Source: CAXBGS01 sp963975425 (lineage in GTDB: Bacteria; Planctomycetota; Planctomycetia; Pirellulales; Pirellulaceae). Taken from it: a DNA stretch of 64,000 nt. Each line of letters opens with the position of its first letter. The stretch's first letter is position 1. The position numbers were made by a program, and so were the translations under genes. The DNA is taken from assembly GCA_963975425.1 (NCBI GenBank), contig CAXBGS010000011.1, positions 62,001 to 126,000 of the forward strand, in the 5' to 3' direction. The notes under the pieces were generated by a model that made no database searches, had not been told where the DNA came from, and was given only the letters and a program-made list of their open reading frames with translations. Below are positions 28,601 through 34,573 of this stretch, in pieces.

Positions 28601-29815
28601 GGCAGCGCCATCGACTTTTTGGACATCAACGTGGGCGAAAACGGCTCGGTGACGGCAACGGCCGATGGCGGCATTTGGCTTTCCGAAACGGTTGGCAACT
28701 TGAATCTTCGCCAGGTCCTTTCGCAAAACGGCAACGTCAACCTTCGTGCCGACGCCTCGATCCTGGATGCCATCGACGTGGCGGATCCCTACGATCCTCG
28801 CTCGGGTGATGCTGCCGTGATCGCCGGCAATCCACGCGCCGATGTCATCGGCAACTCTATCAAACTCGCGGCACTCCGAGGCACGATCGGCTCACCAGGC
28901 AACGAAGTGGACATCGATAGCAATAATCGTCCGGCGAACGGTCAGTCCAGCAACGTACGTACATCGAGTACCCAAAGCACCTATCTGATCGAGACCCGTG
29001 GCGATCTTAGAATTGCAGCGGTCGAAACCGATGAACGGACGGCCTTCCTTGCCGCCCCCAGTGGCGTGATTCATGTCGGCATCGACGACAATACCACGGC
29101 TCGAGCGATCGACATCCGTGGTGGCGACAATATCTTGCGATTCGATCTTTCCAACCTGCCGACCGATGCAACGACCGTGCGTGTCATTCACGACCGAGCC
29201 GACCAAGTGCAATACGGTGACGGATGGACGGTCGCCTCACCTCGGCTGTCCGAAGGAGAGTTCGTGCACGTGTTGCGGCAGGGAGCCGTCGAAATTGAGG
29301 TCGAAAACGATGCGCCGTACGCAAACCCGCTGCAACGATTCGACATCAACCAGAGCCGAAATGTCACCGTTGCCGATGCGTTAACGCTGATCAACGCGCT
29401 TAGTCGAGCCGGTGGTGCCAACGGCATCACCCTGATTGATCCGACATCACCGGAAGACCTCATTGGATTCCGATACCTGGACCCAAGCCAAGACGGCCGA
29501 GTCACCGCCATCGACGCACTGATCATCATCAACGCGCTCAGCCGAGGTGCCATCGAAGGTGAAATGTTCCGGTCCTCGTCGCTGGCACCGACGAAACGTG
29601 ATGAGCGTCCCGAAAGATCGGATGAGCCGCAAGAACCGATCGAAGTGCTCCACGGGTTCCCCGACCTACCGGCAAGTTCATCCTCACGCGGCAACCACGA
29701 CGCGTGGTTTGAATACTCTCGCGATGACGCCAACGCCGCCTTGGATTCGGACACCAAGGATGAACGCGAGAAACTGCTAACCGTCTTAGCCACAGACACT
29801 TTGAGAAATCAGTAG
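16625..29815 (+). CDS. Giant LEPR-type adhesin-like protein (LktA-like repeats, dockerin)
   Basis: The ATG at 16625 is preferred because the longer frame from 16523 runs through a REP hairpin. The 4396-residue product starts with a basic stretch and METLERRQLLAADF, the LE-x-R-x-LL export motif. Residues about 1050-2130 are a long array of Gly/Ala/Ser/Val-rich segments of the form GDVSVDAxDTSTIDATIVAA alternating with GxGVSVAxNxI, like leukotoxin LktA-type filamentous adhesin repeats expected to fold as beta-solenoid. Later parts contain hemagglutinin-like strands, a helical segment (nt about 27300-27580) and a C-terminal dockerin pair (DINQSRNVTVADALTLINAL and DPSQDGRVTAIDALIIINAL). A vicinal Cys pair at residues 3174-3175 is the only Cys I can find. 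It is probably an exported surface fibre. It appears monocistronic. Confidence 0.85.
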   Translation: MIRTKRRPRPTRNQRRMSMETLERRQLLAADFIVDAGGMDVELQRSGEFIQVLDRTDDSLIRQEDVADIDSREIRIAAGSLLVDSSVDLDINSLIVSANTINIVSGSIESDGLISLTAEEQPSLLGTVVEDVVLRGLRSTRNQTIRIDDSTLDGQEVVIAATGVTSTGWDELGAHQDGIAGELLTQLEANPQLGLSAVSPLSGQAKFHTAVAEVTINNAVIQSLTTVDVIATAAADSSLNAIAVTGLNPSGLPATLSVGYSHSDSTATIDVIGTSQINAGGNVNLDTSATSTAINTSRNEANSRLRSDSAPKVKYAVNGSLAYTYETSKINVAAGASIDAGGAVSVDAVGDVKNEVEATTAIFKDGTAGFSFAVGVDNAVVTADVHGSITSSDSGNTALPFPGKNIFSGREGILVPGVPANNPLRVGETLTYERLSTSGDLGLIDGEDYRIHEINSTRDPVGDLVTQDIRVIRAPSIAIDNHSVAADSTHTLTKLGVLRFDSADISSEAGTGDGRITLTVPVGVDRVTYLGPDSDEDGELFAAVGGLTQGQSYEVVRDGGQIKLRLPGSTAFVDFTAPASGSHGFRIDEAVQNFTPATAVIGESDWIEFPSDHGFQTGDFLLYQTDPTKSVTREVFEFDADGNELGSLGETTLPDAPIDGLNSNHGYYAVVDKNNPTRLRLAGSLAGALAAEVVDVTSALGTNHRFIRQNVGGIFVGATLTASNKAKAGVNLSNGEQPWTSVLEGVASGRIESIATTNLAFFKSLSEGFQENGLASAKSDTNTGVNQSAGPDGKSGTDFAGSLAMSFFHHDVRAEIHDGAVLTSDSTILVDADIVQRTKMGVVAQSTRNALNEPDEKDKEFAAGVGYSSHDNQAHAIVGAATLNARGETRVDSDVIVPFLGADDDGVNGVVETEDLGLLSFESFLDGTHGLAGLINVYSQTLADGSRSPLSLAAGVVVTDTTNDVLAKISNGARVNQDAAMRTADQSVVVDSLLDVFVIEAGQMSSLNLSAPGLAEALVRNKGRKKPSVTEFLKDIANPFGVSGKNAAGGTMLLALGTNSTVAEIEPNVEIVASDLSVTANSDLYNLAIVQTGTQSSQFGFSAAIAAANIQTNTRASIAEGTTIIADSLHVGADDNLDRINIAGAFLLGKQVGVGTSIGVNIIDQNVAARVGRADTMSPGVVPTENSLSISGPIDIKAAADGDLFSLVMAGALQGLGRAEAKANAKPIGPIALTIPVAVNNVTSDVQAYLDSQHAWASSVDVDSSAETDVQAVVAGASFAIRTASASPAGKLNLAGAGAVGVNTVAQNVAAFIKDSDVQSAGDVTVGVMDKTTVESDAGGFGFAASASPQTRAALSFGVSVAINDISGTSAATIENSILVLTGGDLLVDAKGNSSAKALSIAGGVSANFGAGASGSFGGAGAAAINDITKTVKAEAISGSAIAASSGSVTVSALDDSEIIADAGGVGIGVTGGSGGSIAGAVGISMAINQITNTAGAAVDTSTVTASEPITVSGTTDQAKISALTIAASAGLAGSAGFAASLSGAGAGSGNTINNVVTATITDSTVTSTFAGTIEIPDGIAVLASDTSEIIATSVGASLAAALSGTTGVSVAVGIAVSNNEIGNKTTASIVGSTIDSASGISVGSDQVATITATSVAASLAVAGGSVGVGVTGAGASANNTISNQTIALVDESVLTASGDVSVDAIDTSTIDATIVAASVSVAGGATGVAAAFGFSSAANRFGNATTFLDDPTADRADGSALVKALVHGSQIDTDGTLSVNAKATGTIDAEIIAASVAAAAGSTGASVAGTGVSSTNDMEVEIIAVIQDSIGTGIDAGLDVIGGAVNDSTVRTLALAASVAVAAGVYSGGISVAASVAEAKIKNKVQSQLRRSNVSSGGRVSFFAGDTTDATVTAQAASVAIAVGMVSVAIAGGGASADGENTSIVDSRIQDSTLDVAGSVNVQSNQLSTSDVQTEVATEAAGVIGIGVSGSSATSIITPNTTAKLIGSDVTSLGVGLLVFNNPVATADAAGLTISTGGAVGVSVARVELGGTVEAIVDSAGKRIETVGEVSALLFSSSPTPSRAFAQGSAGGALLGVDATVTSAADTTKAKAEIANGSVIVSGGDVIVEVSHGFDLYADSSSLAAGLIAAGVTKSAAETDAEIIGRIGSGVDLQARDLTARVFSRPKNFANTVAGAVGGISGAVAIPSTRVITNAAVEIGEDSNIDLSGDASLFVQHDGAFDTTLLAASGGYLSGGGGDLDNVISPTTRIDIGDRTTINSSWLAVKAESILDKNSSSSALGNVDATAGGLIAGVGVDSVTDLTIRTTIDVGADARIAADNLSVSDARFEASNRIDAIDELTLRSGGVAAGGSNNSTIRTLADETKITFGPRAQLTTTGALNVYTGGGGDIDIQANSETFGAATIGSGVSTIDIRPKNYIILADSASIETGRDLNLSAGTDTNFNRDEYNIDSRVDTFAGSLIPIDVMDARANLIQDNRITVSAGAAVRSAGDLRMHTDRFGDNNVLAQVKAINWTTGVTGAIDGLVGAGGVEQFAGTAVSEATGVVTVDGTAQTGISRNRVLEITSIERTAPPNNPNGTPGEETPDLYTVNLSDRSTGDVAFQKRVAPVNSALDLALAQAEQQLDLYSDNATLRNFYQAEVTRLTAELEAQNLLETPEGADPSVRQRIVRIGLTIDVNPIFAKAGSIDVRADNFSRNGILDAPGDASVEIINQSRASIELQGIEIPEDNGGVFFNGNQIIGGLDASGEPSILVDNTYVVPSGNNAITWPNITVAGAVTNLGGDITLQTVKSGAGSITINAPISGKTQTISAGNSGAVVINLPNTGSIYEAGGAEHAKWNELTSYTYLGIPVGGKGTNSADPLPPSHPFDFTREPNPAVTNYLNSTPTNISLTGSSIYVSAQYINVNGIIQSGKPEYQLVLGQTIANKIASLKSGDSTGVVNLGKIGDGDFLVQYDLDRDRIVVEELRVSGGYVDLTGHVTNTHNGEIRVLSDYAKINIDNQTPYDIEVKRLDVSRRGQGTVIIKDLSDATADDPRVSIYQREDDVIRVETPDTSEFVPNGTDFVYQPKNGLRYGWTIAEEELERTTTVTGTSSWLGLDFIAPDPDDVVSTKTQRIGTPTITDAGPFFYTSTANTKRYEYSSREYQINSRNRTCCNRTETNWIGTKTYYQTYISERGTRTLHTHTIEADRPIDIRFEGYTEGEIQIESDGNVFIAGALVNPNGMTTIHSDKSVLQGSIDGVVGGVNVRINAEGAIGSDDVPLLTNVVNIIPFDYQSDRLMRVGDPTLAITFVDPGILVKVSEGHTEGGEIGAIYRYEGPSGTVALTRQDFADTQRWTKLTEFADISSVGLQTVDGNISIREVSGDLPIERVWANRDGSNHADGDVSLTAQGSIVQGRSSADQFHLGYVDGNSINLVSETGSIGELAGENGDEDRALPVDAGFFNAIKNPNHRLSASAANDIYMHHFTSMILDSVIAGGDVRIDFVEGGTLIDGNANDLRDERAVEEVAATVWDDLQLTEDRGAGDKRDERIEALVASQSQSYNAYWNFRETQSDPTVYDASHRVTLSDQERDFYGDDAAINALEDSRTAQYHDLHAKWGPLGDSRIDDYIYEPTTADLEAIDASMKVWTEEELLSLRSVEFLNVTDTEFVIEEPNIVARNVTLNVSEGIGRYQNGTTIDLRSADQTPVVLTLDEQASITAAEPGDIVYLQQAPSLVLARIQTSTIELVQQNGEDTVWSDLGFAIGQFIYLESNTRDTTDDGAFLEITALDGVQMTLDVSGLELGELQVDQPRNILIAPAVTDPADHDTAPFIRVLRREDIDIETRGDVNATSTRHIFIGSESDLQLGRIQAGTDQRVQIKIEGDLTAASSGEANIVGGRIVLESGGGSIGSIAIPVGIEAGAAGYLIARAQNDVVISQHNATGNAADLRINQVFSETALVQLEADQSIIDAFRTGNTNIQAVDIVLRAGATIGSAIDFLDINVGENGSVTATADGGIWLSETVGNLNLRQVLSQNGNVNLRADASILDAIDVADPYDPRSGDAAVIAGNPRADVIGNSIKLAALRGTIGSPGNEVDIDSNNRPANGQSSNVRTSSTQSTYLIETRGDLRIAAVETDERTAFLAAPSGVIHVGIDDNTTARAIDIRGGDNILRFDLSNLPTDATTVRVIHDRADQVQYGDGWTVASPRLSEGEFVHVLRQGAVEIEVENDAPYANPLQRFDINQSRNVTVADALTLINALSRAGGANGITLIDPTSPEDLIGFRYLDPSQDGRVTAIDALIIINALSRGAIEGEMFRSSSLAPTKRDERPERSDEPQEPIEVLHGFPDLPASSSSRGNHDAWFEYSRDDANAALDSDTKDEREKLLTVLATDTLRNQ

Positions 29816-29933
29816 AAAAACCAGCGGTGCGTGCGGCGAAGACCTTTGACGAGACAGAAGACTTTTAAGCACCGAGGCACATGGACTCGCGATCGTCTGG
29901 AGTGTCTCGCATCGATTCCCGGAGGCGTACCGT

Positions 29934-29967
29934 TCTCCACAGACAGCTAGTCTCCACAGACAGCTAG
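29934..29967. repeat. 17-bp tandem duplication
   Basis: Two exact adjacent copies of TCTCCACAGACAGCTAG. No function is apparent; it looks like simple slippage or a small duplication downstream of the giant gene. Confidence 0.85.
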
Positions 29968-30065
29968 CAGTTGACCAATGTGATCTGCTTTTGTCGAAAG
30001 ATGCCGCTTGCCACAGTTTGGCTTTTTGGGTTCAGACCTATGCCACCCATGATGACGCTCGTTGA

Positions 30066-30115
30066 GGTAGGCCGGAACAAACCGTATGGTATCGAGGACC
30101 AAAGCGAATAGTAAA
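30066..30115. repeat. Degenerate REP half-element
   Basis: The sequence GTAGGCCGGAACAAACCGT matches the left arm of the REP elements, and the following GAATAGTAAAC is also found in the loop of the REP pair at 16506-16597. The right arm is not recognisable. This looks like a decayed copy of the same sub-family as the 16.5-kb element. Confidence 0.65.
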
Positions 30116-30291
30116 CAAGCGTTCATGTTAGGCTGCGGTCATGCTCGCATCGGGCCGATGCTGGAAAACAAAGCCGACTTAGCTTGCGTCTGCGAACAGC
30201 ACGTGTACAGTGGAGTTTTTGTATCGGGTCCGAGGAGCAGGGCGTTCGTGGCCGACAAGATAGTAACTCTCTCTCAGGAATTTATGTGACG

Positions 30292-31140
30292 ATGACAATG
30301 CCCATCAAATGTTTTCGATTCATTCCTTTATGGATTGCTCTGTTTTCGAGTGGTTCGTTGCTTTGCCAACCGGCATCCGCCGGTACGCTCGTCTCCGGCG
30401 GATTAACGATCGATGTCGATGGTGACGGAGAGTTCAACGATGTGTTCGTCAACGGAACTTCCGTCGACGACTCGAGCTTCGTCCAACGCCTTTATTTTAA
30501 CGGCAACGATTTCTCTTTATCCAGTGTCGTTAGTATTGTTGGCAATACGGCTAGCTATACGAACACATTGGGTGGTTTCAATTTCACAATCACCGGACAA
30601 GCTTTAGGGAATCTTGGCAGTCTTGGAGCCGGTTCGGAAGTATATGAAGAGACGATCACTTTCACGAATCTGTCCGGCATGGATGCGCCCTTAGCAATCG
30701 TCAGTGGCATTGATCAGGATTTAGATGGCAGCGGTGGATCCGCCGCCGGTGATGTCGTCGCATTTGATCCTGTCACCTCCGCCGTCTTTGCGGTCGATGA
30801 TCCAATCTTTTTTGCGGCAATCGGTCAAGCCCAAGGGTTGTTCGGGTGGGAAGTCGAAGATTCCGCGGCGGAACCCAGTACTTTTCCGCTCGCGAATAAT
30901 TTAGGGCCACTGGGCCCAGGCGACACGTCCGTGGGCCTCGGATTTGATTTCGGCGTGATTCCAAACGGGGCGAGTGGCGTTGCAAAATTCCGTTACCTCT
31001 TCGACATCAATGGCACATCATCCGTTCCGGGCGACTTCACATTTGGGGCTCCTCCGGTCCCCGAGCCCGGATCTTTCGCGATCTTCGCAACCGGTGCCAT
31101 TACGCTACTCGGATGCGGCACCCGTCGTCGCAAACGTTAA
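30292..31140 (+). CDS. PEP-CTERM sorting domain protein
   Basis: From the ATG at 30292 the protein has 282 residues. It starts with a Sec signal peptide (FIPLWIALFSSGSLLCQ then PASA-G) and ends with the PEP-CTERM signal VPEPGSFAIFATGAITLLG followed by a basic RRRKR tail. That tripartite tail marks proteins processed by an exosortase (EpsH/XrtA type) and linked to exopolysaccharide surfaces; no exosortase is in this window. The middle is a beta-rich domain with an Asp-rich segment DVDGDGEFNDV and another, DQDLDGSGGSAAGD, which may bind calcium. I do not recognise a catalytic domain. It is convergent with ispH. Confidence 0.85.
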   Translation: MTMPIKCFRFIPLWIALFSSGSLLCQPASAGTLVSGGLTIDVDGDGEFNDVFVNGTSVDDSSFVQRLYFNGNDFSLSSVVSIVGNTASYTNTLGGFNFTITGQALGNLGSLGAGSEVYEETITFTNLSGMDAPLAIVSGIDQDLDGSGGSAAGDVVAFDPVTSAVFAVDDPIFFAAIGQAQGLFGWEVEDSAAEPSTFPLANNLGPLGPGDTSVGLGFDFGVIPNGASGVAKFRYLFDINGTSSVPGDFTFGAPPVPEPGSFAIFATGAITLLGCGTRRRKR

Positions 31141-31184
31141 TCGCGTTTCGCGTTGATAGTCTTTAGCGCTTCGGTCGCTCGGTC

Positions 31185-31263
31185 AGACGCGGCGTGAGGC
31201 GCCCGCGGTTTCAACACCATGAGAACAAGCGGCCGCGGGTTCACTGCCGTGATCGCCGCGTCT
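31185..31263. terminator. Possible bidirectional terminator between convergent genes
   Basis: A 10-base inverted repeat, AGACGCGGCG at 31185-31194 and CGCCGCGTCT at 31254-31263, encloses about 60 bases in the gap between the convergent PEP-CTERM and ispH genes. The loop is long for an intrinsic terminator and there is no clean U-tract, so the assignment rests mostly on location. Confidence 0.3.
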
Positions 31264-31277
31264 CATGAAAGCGTCTA

Positions 31278-32228
31278 CTACTTCGTTTGCTCCGTCCCTG
31301 CAGCAAACGCTCTGAGTGGTTTGGGAAGTGGGAACTGCACGTTCTCTTCACGGATTTGTTCGTGGTGAACTTCGGCGCCGAATTTCTCGACCAGCCACTG
31401 GACGGTTTCCTGGACGACGGACTCTGGCGCGCTCGCACCGGCAGTGATTAGCACGGTGTCATCGGCATTAAAATTCTCCGCTCGCAAGTCTTGTTTGCCG
31501 TCAACCAAGAATGCTCGCTTGGTATCTTCCGCCGCCAGTTCGCGCAGTCGCTGAGAGTTGCTGCTGTTCTGGCTGCCCAGTACGACCACGACATTGGCTT
31601 GCCCGGCCAGCAGACGCACGGCCTCTTGTCGGTTCTGGGTCGCGTAACAGATGTCTTCTTTGGGTGGGCTCTCGATGTTGGGAAAACGTGCTCGCAATCG
31701 AGAAATGATCCGATTCGCGTCATCGACACTCAGAGTGGTCTGTGTCAGATAAGCCAGTTTTGTCTCATCAGCGATCTCTAACTTGTCAACGTCGTCCTCC
31801 TCTTGGACCAAGAGAATCGCCTCGGGAGCCTCGCCCATCGTTCCGATGACTTCGTCGTGGCCGTCGTGACCGATCAACAAAATCGTGTACCCGGCCTTGG
31901 CGTATTTGATCGCTTCCAGATGCACTTTCGTGACCAACGGACAGGTCGCGTCGAGTGCGTTCAGCTTTCGCGCGCGGGCGGCTTCGCGGATTTCAGGCGA
32001 TACACCGTGGGCCGAAAACAGCAAAACGCTCTCTTCGGGAACTTCCTCAATCGAATCGACAAATACGGCGCCTTTATCACGAAATCGGTTGACCACGTAC
32101 TGGTTGTGTACGATCTCGTGGTACACATAGACCGGTGGCCCGAACTTTTTCAGCGTCAAATCCAGCGAATCGATCGCCATATTGACGCCCGCGCAAAAAC
32201 CACGGGGGGCGGCAAGTATGATTTTCAT
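31278..32228 (-). CDS. ispH: 4-hydroxy-3-methylbut-2-enyl diphosphate reductase (IspH)
   Basis: IspH is the last enzyme of the MEP pathway and reduces HMBPP to IPP and DMAPP with a [4Fe-4S] cluster. The 316-residue protein has the three cluster cysteines: C12 in APRGFCAGVNMA, C96 in ALDATCPLVTKVH, and C194 in EDICYATQNRQ. Substrate-binding residues are in VYHEIVHN (H41), FSAHGVS (H74), GHDGHDEVIGT (H124, E126) and TQTTLS. The length is normal and the gene looks intact. It is divergent from the hpnCDE squalene genes, which consume the isoprenoids it makes, so the pathway link is functional as well as positional. A 34-bp tandem repeat lies in the shared upstream region. Confidence 0.96.
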   Translation of the reverse strand: MKIILAAPRGFCAGVNMAIDSLDLTLKKFGPPVYVYHEIVHNQYVVNRFRDKGAVFVDSIEEVPEESVLLFSAHGVSPEIREAARARKLNALDATCPLVTKVHLEAIKYAKAGYTILLIGHDGHDEVIGTMGEAPEAILLVQEEDDVDKLEIADETKLAYLTQTTLSVDDANRIISRLRARFPNIESPPKEDICYATQNRQEAVRLLAGQANVVVVLGSQNSSNSQRLRELAAEDTKRAFLVDGKQDLRAENFNADDTVLITAGASAPESVVQETVQWLVEKFGAEVHHEQIREENVQFPLPKPLRAFAAGTEQTK

Positions 32229-32312
32229 TGGTTTTCCAACAGTGTTTCGTTTTCCAGCAGCGGGCTGACCGGTCGCGTATTCTCCGCCGGCGTCATGCGA
32301 ACTACATCCGTA

Positions 32313-32450
32313 ACATGACTTCAGCGTAATGCACGATACTTCAGTGACATGGCTTCAACGTAATGCACGATACTTCAGTGACATGGCTTCAACGTAATGC
32401 ACGATACCTCTGTGCCATGGCCTCAACGTAATGCACGATACTTCACTGAC
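32313..32450. repeat. 34-bp tandem repeat in the ispH-hpnC divergent region
   Basis: Just under four contiguous units with a 34-base period are visible; two central units are exact, the outer ones carry substitutions. The core contains CTTCAACGTAATGCACGATA. There are no spacers, so it is not a CRISPR. Each full unit ends with an ATGCACGAT, and the last such ATG (32431) is in frame with hpnC. Confidence 0.9.
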
Positions 32451-32478
32451 GCACCTCCAGAATAACCGCAGACCCGCG

Positions 32479-33360
32479 ATGGCGCCTAACGGTATTGATC
32501 AGCCCACCGGTATGGACTTGCCGACAGCGGAGCGGTGGTGTCGGCGTCTGGCACGTTCGCATTACGAGAATTTTTTGGTCGCCAGCGTCCTGCTGCCGCG
32601 GATCCACCGCCAGCCGATGTACAACGTTTATGCGTTTTGCCGGACGGCCGACGATTTCGCGGACGAATCGACCTCGCCAGCGGTCGCGACCGAGAGGCTC
32701 GATCAATTGCAACAGCAACTTGACGCGACATTCGCCGGCTCGCCACCGGCGAATATGTTTCTGGCGCTCGCCGATACGATCGAGCGCTATGGGCTGACAA
32801 AACCACCGTTTGATGACTTGCTAGCGGCGTTTCAACAGGACCAATACAAGAACCGATACGAATCTCGCAGCGATTTGCTGGATTACTGTCAGTGCTCGGC
32901 CAACCCGGTGGGGCAGTTAGTGCTGCAGATCGCAGGCTGTGACGATGACGCGCGACGATCGTTGTCAGACGAAATCTGCACCGGTTTGCAGCTGGCAAAC
33001 TTTTGCCAGGACGTCGCTCGGGACTACCAAATCGGACGCATCTATCTCGCTCAGGAAGACTGGCCGGGGCATGGCGTGACTGAATCGATGTTTGCGGAAT
33101 CATCGACACAGCGTCCGCTGAGAGATCTTGTCGCAGAATACTGCGACCTGGCGGAATCGATGCTTTGCCGGGGCTTGCCACTTTGCCAACAGGTTCCGAA
33201 TTGGCTGGCCAAAGATATTAAACTGTTCGTCCATGGCGGACTGGCGACCGTCCAGGCGGTTCGCGGCATCCAACACGACGTCATGCGGACACGGCCCACG
33301 GTCGGAAAGTTCGAGCAATTCAAATTGCTCGGGCAAGCGGTTCTGGGTCGGCTCCATTGA
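32479..33360 (+). CDS. hpnC: Squalene synthase HpnC (hydroxysqualene synthase)
   Basis: HpnC converts presqualene diphosphate to hydroxysqualene in the three-enzyme HpnCDE route. The protein belongs to the trans-isoprenyl diphosphate synthase family: SHYENFLVASVLLPRIHR is the HpnC-type N-terminus, the first Asp-rich motif is RTADDFADE (D58, D59, D62 from the ATG at 32479), and the second is FCQDVARDYQIGRIYL. I chose the ATG at 32479; an in-frame ATG at 32431 lies inside the tandem repeat and would add 16 residues unlike the family. Neither start has a good ribosome binding site. It is the first gene of hpnC-hpnD-hpnE. Confidence 0.9.
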   Translation: MAPNGIDQPTGMDLPTAERWCRRLARSHYENFLVASVLLPRIHRQPMYNVYAFCRTADDFADESTSPAVATERLDQLQQQLDATFAGSPPANMFLALADTIERYGLTKPPFDDLLAAFQQDQYKNRYESRSDLLDYCQCSANPVGQLVLQIAGCDDDARRSLSDEICTGLQLANFCQDVARDYQIGRIYLAQEDWPGHGVTESMFAESSTQRPLRDLVAEYCDLAESMLCRGLPLCQQVPNWLAKDIKLFVHGGLATVQAVRGIQHDVMRTRPTVGKFEQFKLLGQAVLGRLH

Positions 33361-33495
33361 TGGTTAGGGTCGAAACGGCGCGCCGCGGAATCTGTCAGCC
33401 TCGCCGGCCCGCTATGATCATGACATCCTTGCAAACGCGATGATCGATGCATCATTGCTGAAACGACAATCGCTGCATCGCCCCGTAAACTTGCC

Positions 33496-33552
33496 TCATC
33501 CCTTGAACGCTCGTTTCATCCCTTGAACGCTGTTTCATCCCGTGAACCACTG
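33496..33552. repeat. 19-20-bp tandem repeat between hpnC and hpnD
   Basis: Three units starting at 33496, 33516 and 33535 share TCATCCCTTGAACGCT, the last one degraded to TCATCCCGTGAACC. They lie in the 214-base gap between hpnC and hpnD, which otherwise holds no gene. They may be a slippage product or a regulatory leader. Confidence 0.85.
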
Positions 33553-33574
33553 TATCCGCGTGTCTTTGTGCTGA

Positions 33575-34573
33575 ATGTCGACCGATGTCTCGATTGCCGA
33601 TAGCTATCGCCACGTCCGCCGCATCACACGGCGTAGCCGCAGCAATTTCTATCGATCGTTTTGGCTGCTGCCCAAGCACAAGCGTGGGGCCATGTACGCC
33701 CTGTACGCTTTCGCTCGGATCACGGACGACCTGAGCGACTGTAACGAACCGGCGTCTCTGCGTACTCAGTGGTTAGACTGGTGGCGAAAAACAACGGCTT
33801 TGAATCTGATCGCTGATAGCCCACGCGACCGGGTCGTATTGGCCGAGGGACTCGCCGAGAGTACCGCCAATTGGCCGATCGATCTGCATCGACGTGCTGC
33901 CGAAATCATGCCGGCGCTCAGTGACACGACGCACAAATTCAACATCCCCACACGCTATCTGCTAGAAATCGTCGATGGTGTCTTGGCGGACCAGCAAAAG
34001 ACGCGATTTGACACTTACGAACAACTCGAACACTACTGTTACTTGGTCGCCTCTTCGGTCGGCTTGGCGTGCCTGCACATTTGGGAATTCGAGGAACCGT
34101 TGCCACTATCATCCGCCGTTGATTGTGGCCTGGCGTTTCAGCTGACGAATATCCTGAGAGACATTTCCGAGGACGCCGGTCGTGGCCGCATTTATCTGCC
34201 GCGGCAACACTACGAACAACACGGGATTTGCGAGGACGATCTGTTGCATCCGCGACGAGATGACCGGTTGCACTGCCTGATTGCGGATGAAGTCAGGCGA
34301 GCCGAACGGCTGTTCGATTCTGGGTGGGACGTCTGGGAATCGCTCAGTGACGACGGGCGTCCAATGTTCAGCATGATTTGGCGAACTTATCGGCGTTTGC
34401 TTCAGCGTATCGGGGAAGACCCGACCGCCGTCACTCGCAAACGCGTCTCCCTTTCGTATGCGGACAAATTCGGCATCGTTTCACGTCACTGGATTTCGCC
34501 TCTGTTTCGCCGCTTGCCCGTGCCCCCACTGGAAGTGCAGCGACCAACGAAGTGGGCAGGCGGTGGGAACTGA
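33575..34573 (+). CDS. hpnD: Presqualene diphosphate synthase HpnD
   Basis: HpnD condenses two farnesyl diphosphates to presqualene diphosphate. The 332-residue protein has NFYRSFWLLPKHKRGAMYAL, the first Asp-rich motif RITDDLSD (D51, D52, D55) and the second ILRDISEDAGRGRIYLPRQHY, all typical of HpnD and of phytoene/squalene synthases. The spacing from hpnC (214 bases with a tandem repeat) leaves room for a separate promoter. The C-terminus overlaps the likely hpnE start by 11 bases, so hpnD and hpnE are coupled. A phytoene synthase function is the main alternative, but the HpnC/HpnE neighbours argue for squalene. Confidence 0.92.
   Translation: MSTDVSIADSYRHVRRITRRSRSNFYRSFWLLPKHKRGAMYALYAFARITDDLSDCNEPASLRTQWLDWWRKTTALNLIADSPRDRVVLAEGLAESTANWPIDLHRRAAEIMPALSDTTHKFNIPTRYLLEIVDGVLADQQKTRFDTYEQLEHYCYLVASSVGLACLHIWEFEEPLPLSSAVDCGLAFQLTNILRDISEDAGRGRIYLPRQHYEQHGICEDDLLHPRRDDRLHCLIADEVRRAERLFDSGWDVWESLSDDGRPMFSMIWRTYRRLLQRIGEDPTAVTRKRVSLSYADKFGIVSRHWISPLFRRLPVPPLEVQRPTKWAGGGN

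Larger units (their letters stand above)
29816..30291. other. Intergenic region with short tandem repeat and REP relic
   Basis: This 476-base region lies between the giant adhesin-like gene and the PEP-CTERM gene. It contains a 17-base tandem duplication (29934-29967) and a degenerate REP half (30066-30115). Short open frames inside it lack ribosome binding sites and family likeness. The promoter for the PEP-CTERM gene must lie near its right end. Confidence 0.5.

Noticed and set aside
30086..30289. 67-residue open frame before the PEP-CTERM gene
   Set aside because: It starts within the decayed REP half, has no ribosome binding site and resembles no family.
32313..32450. CRISPR-like array
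   Set aside because: Units are directly adjacent with no spacers and there are no cas genes; it is a plain tandem repeat.
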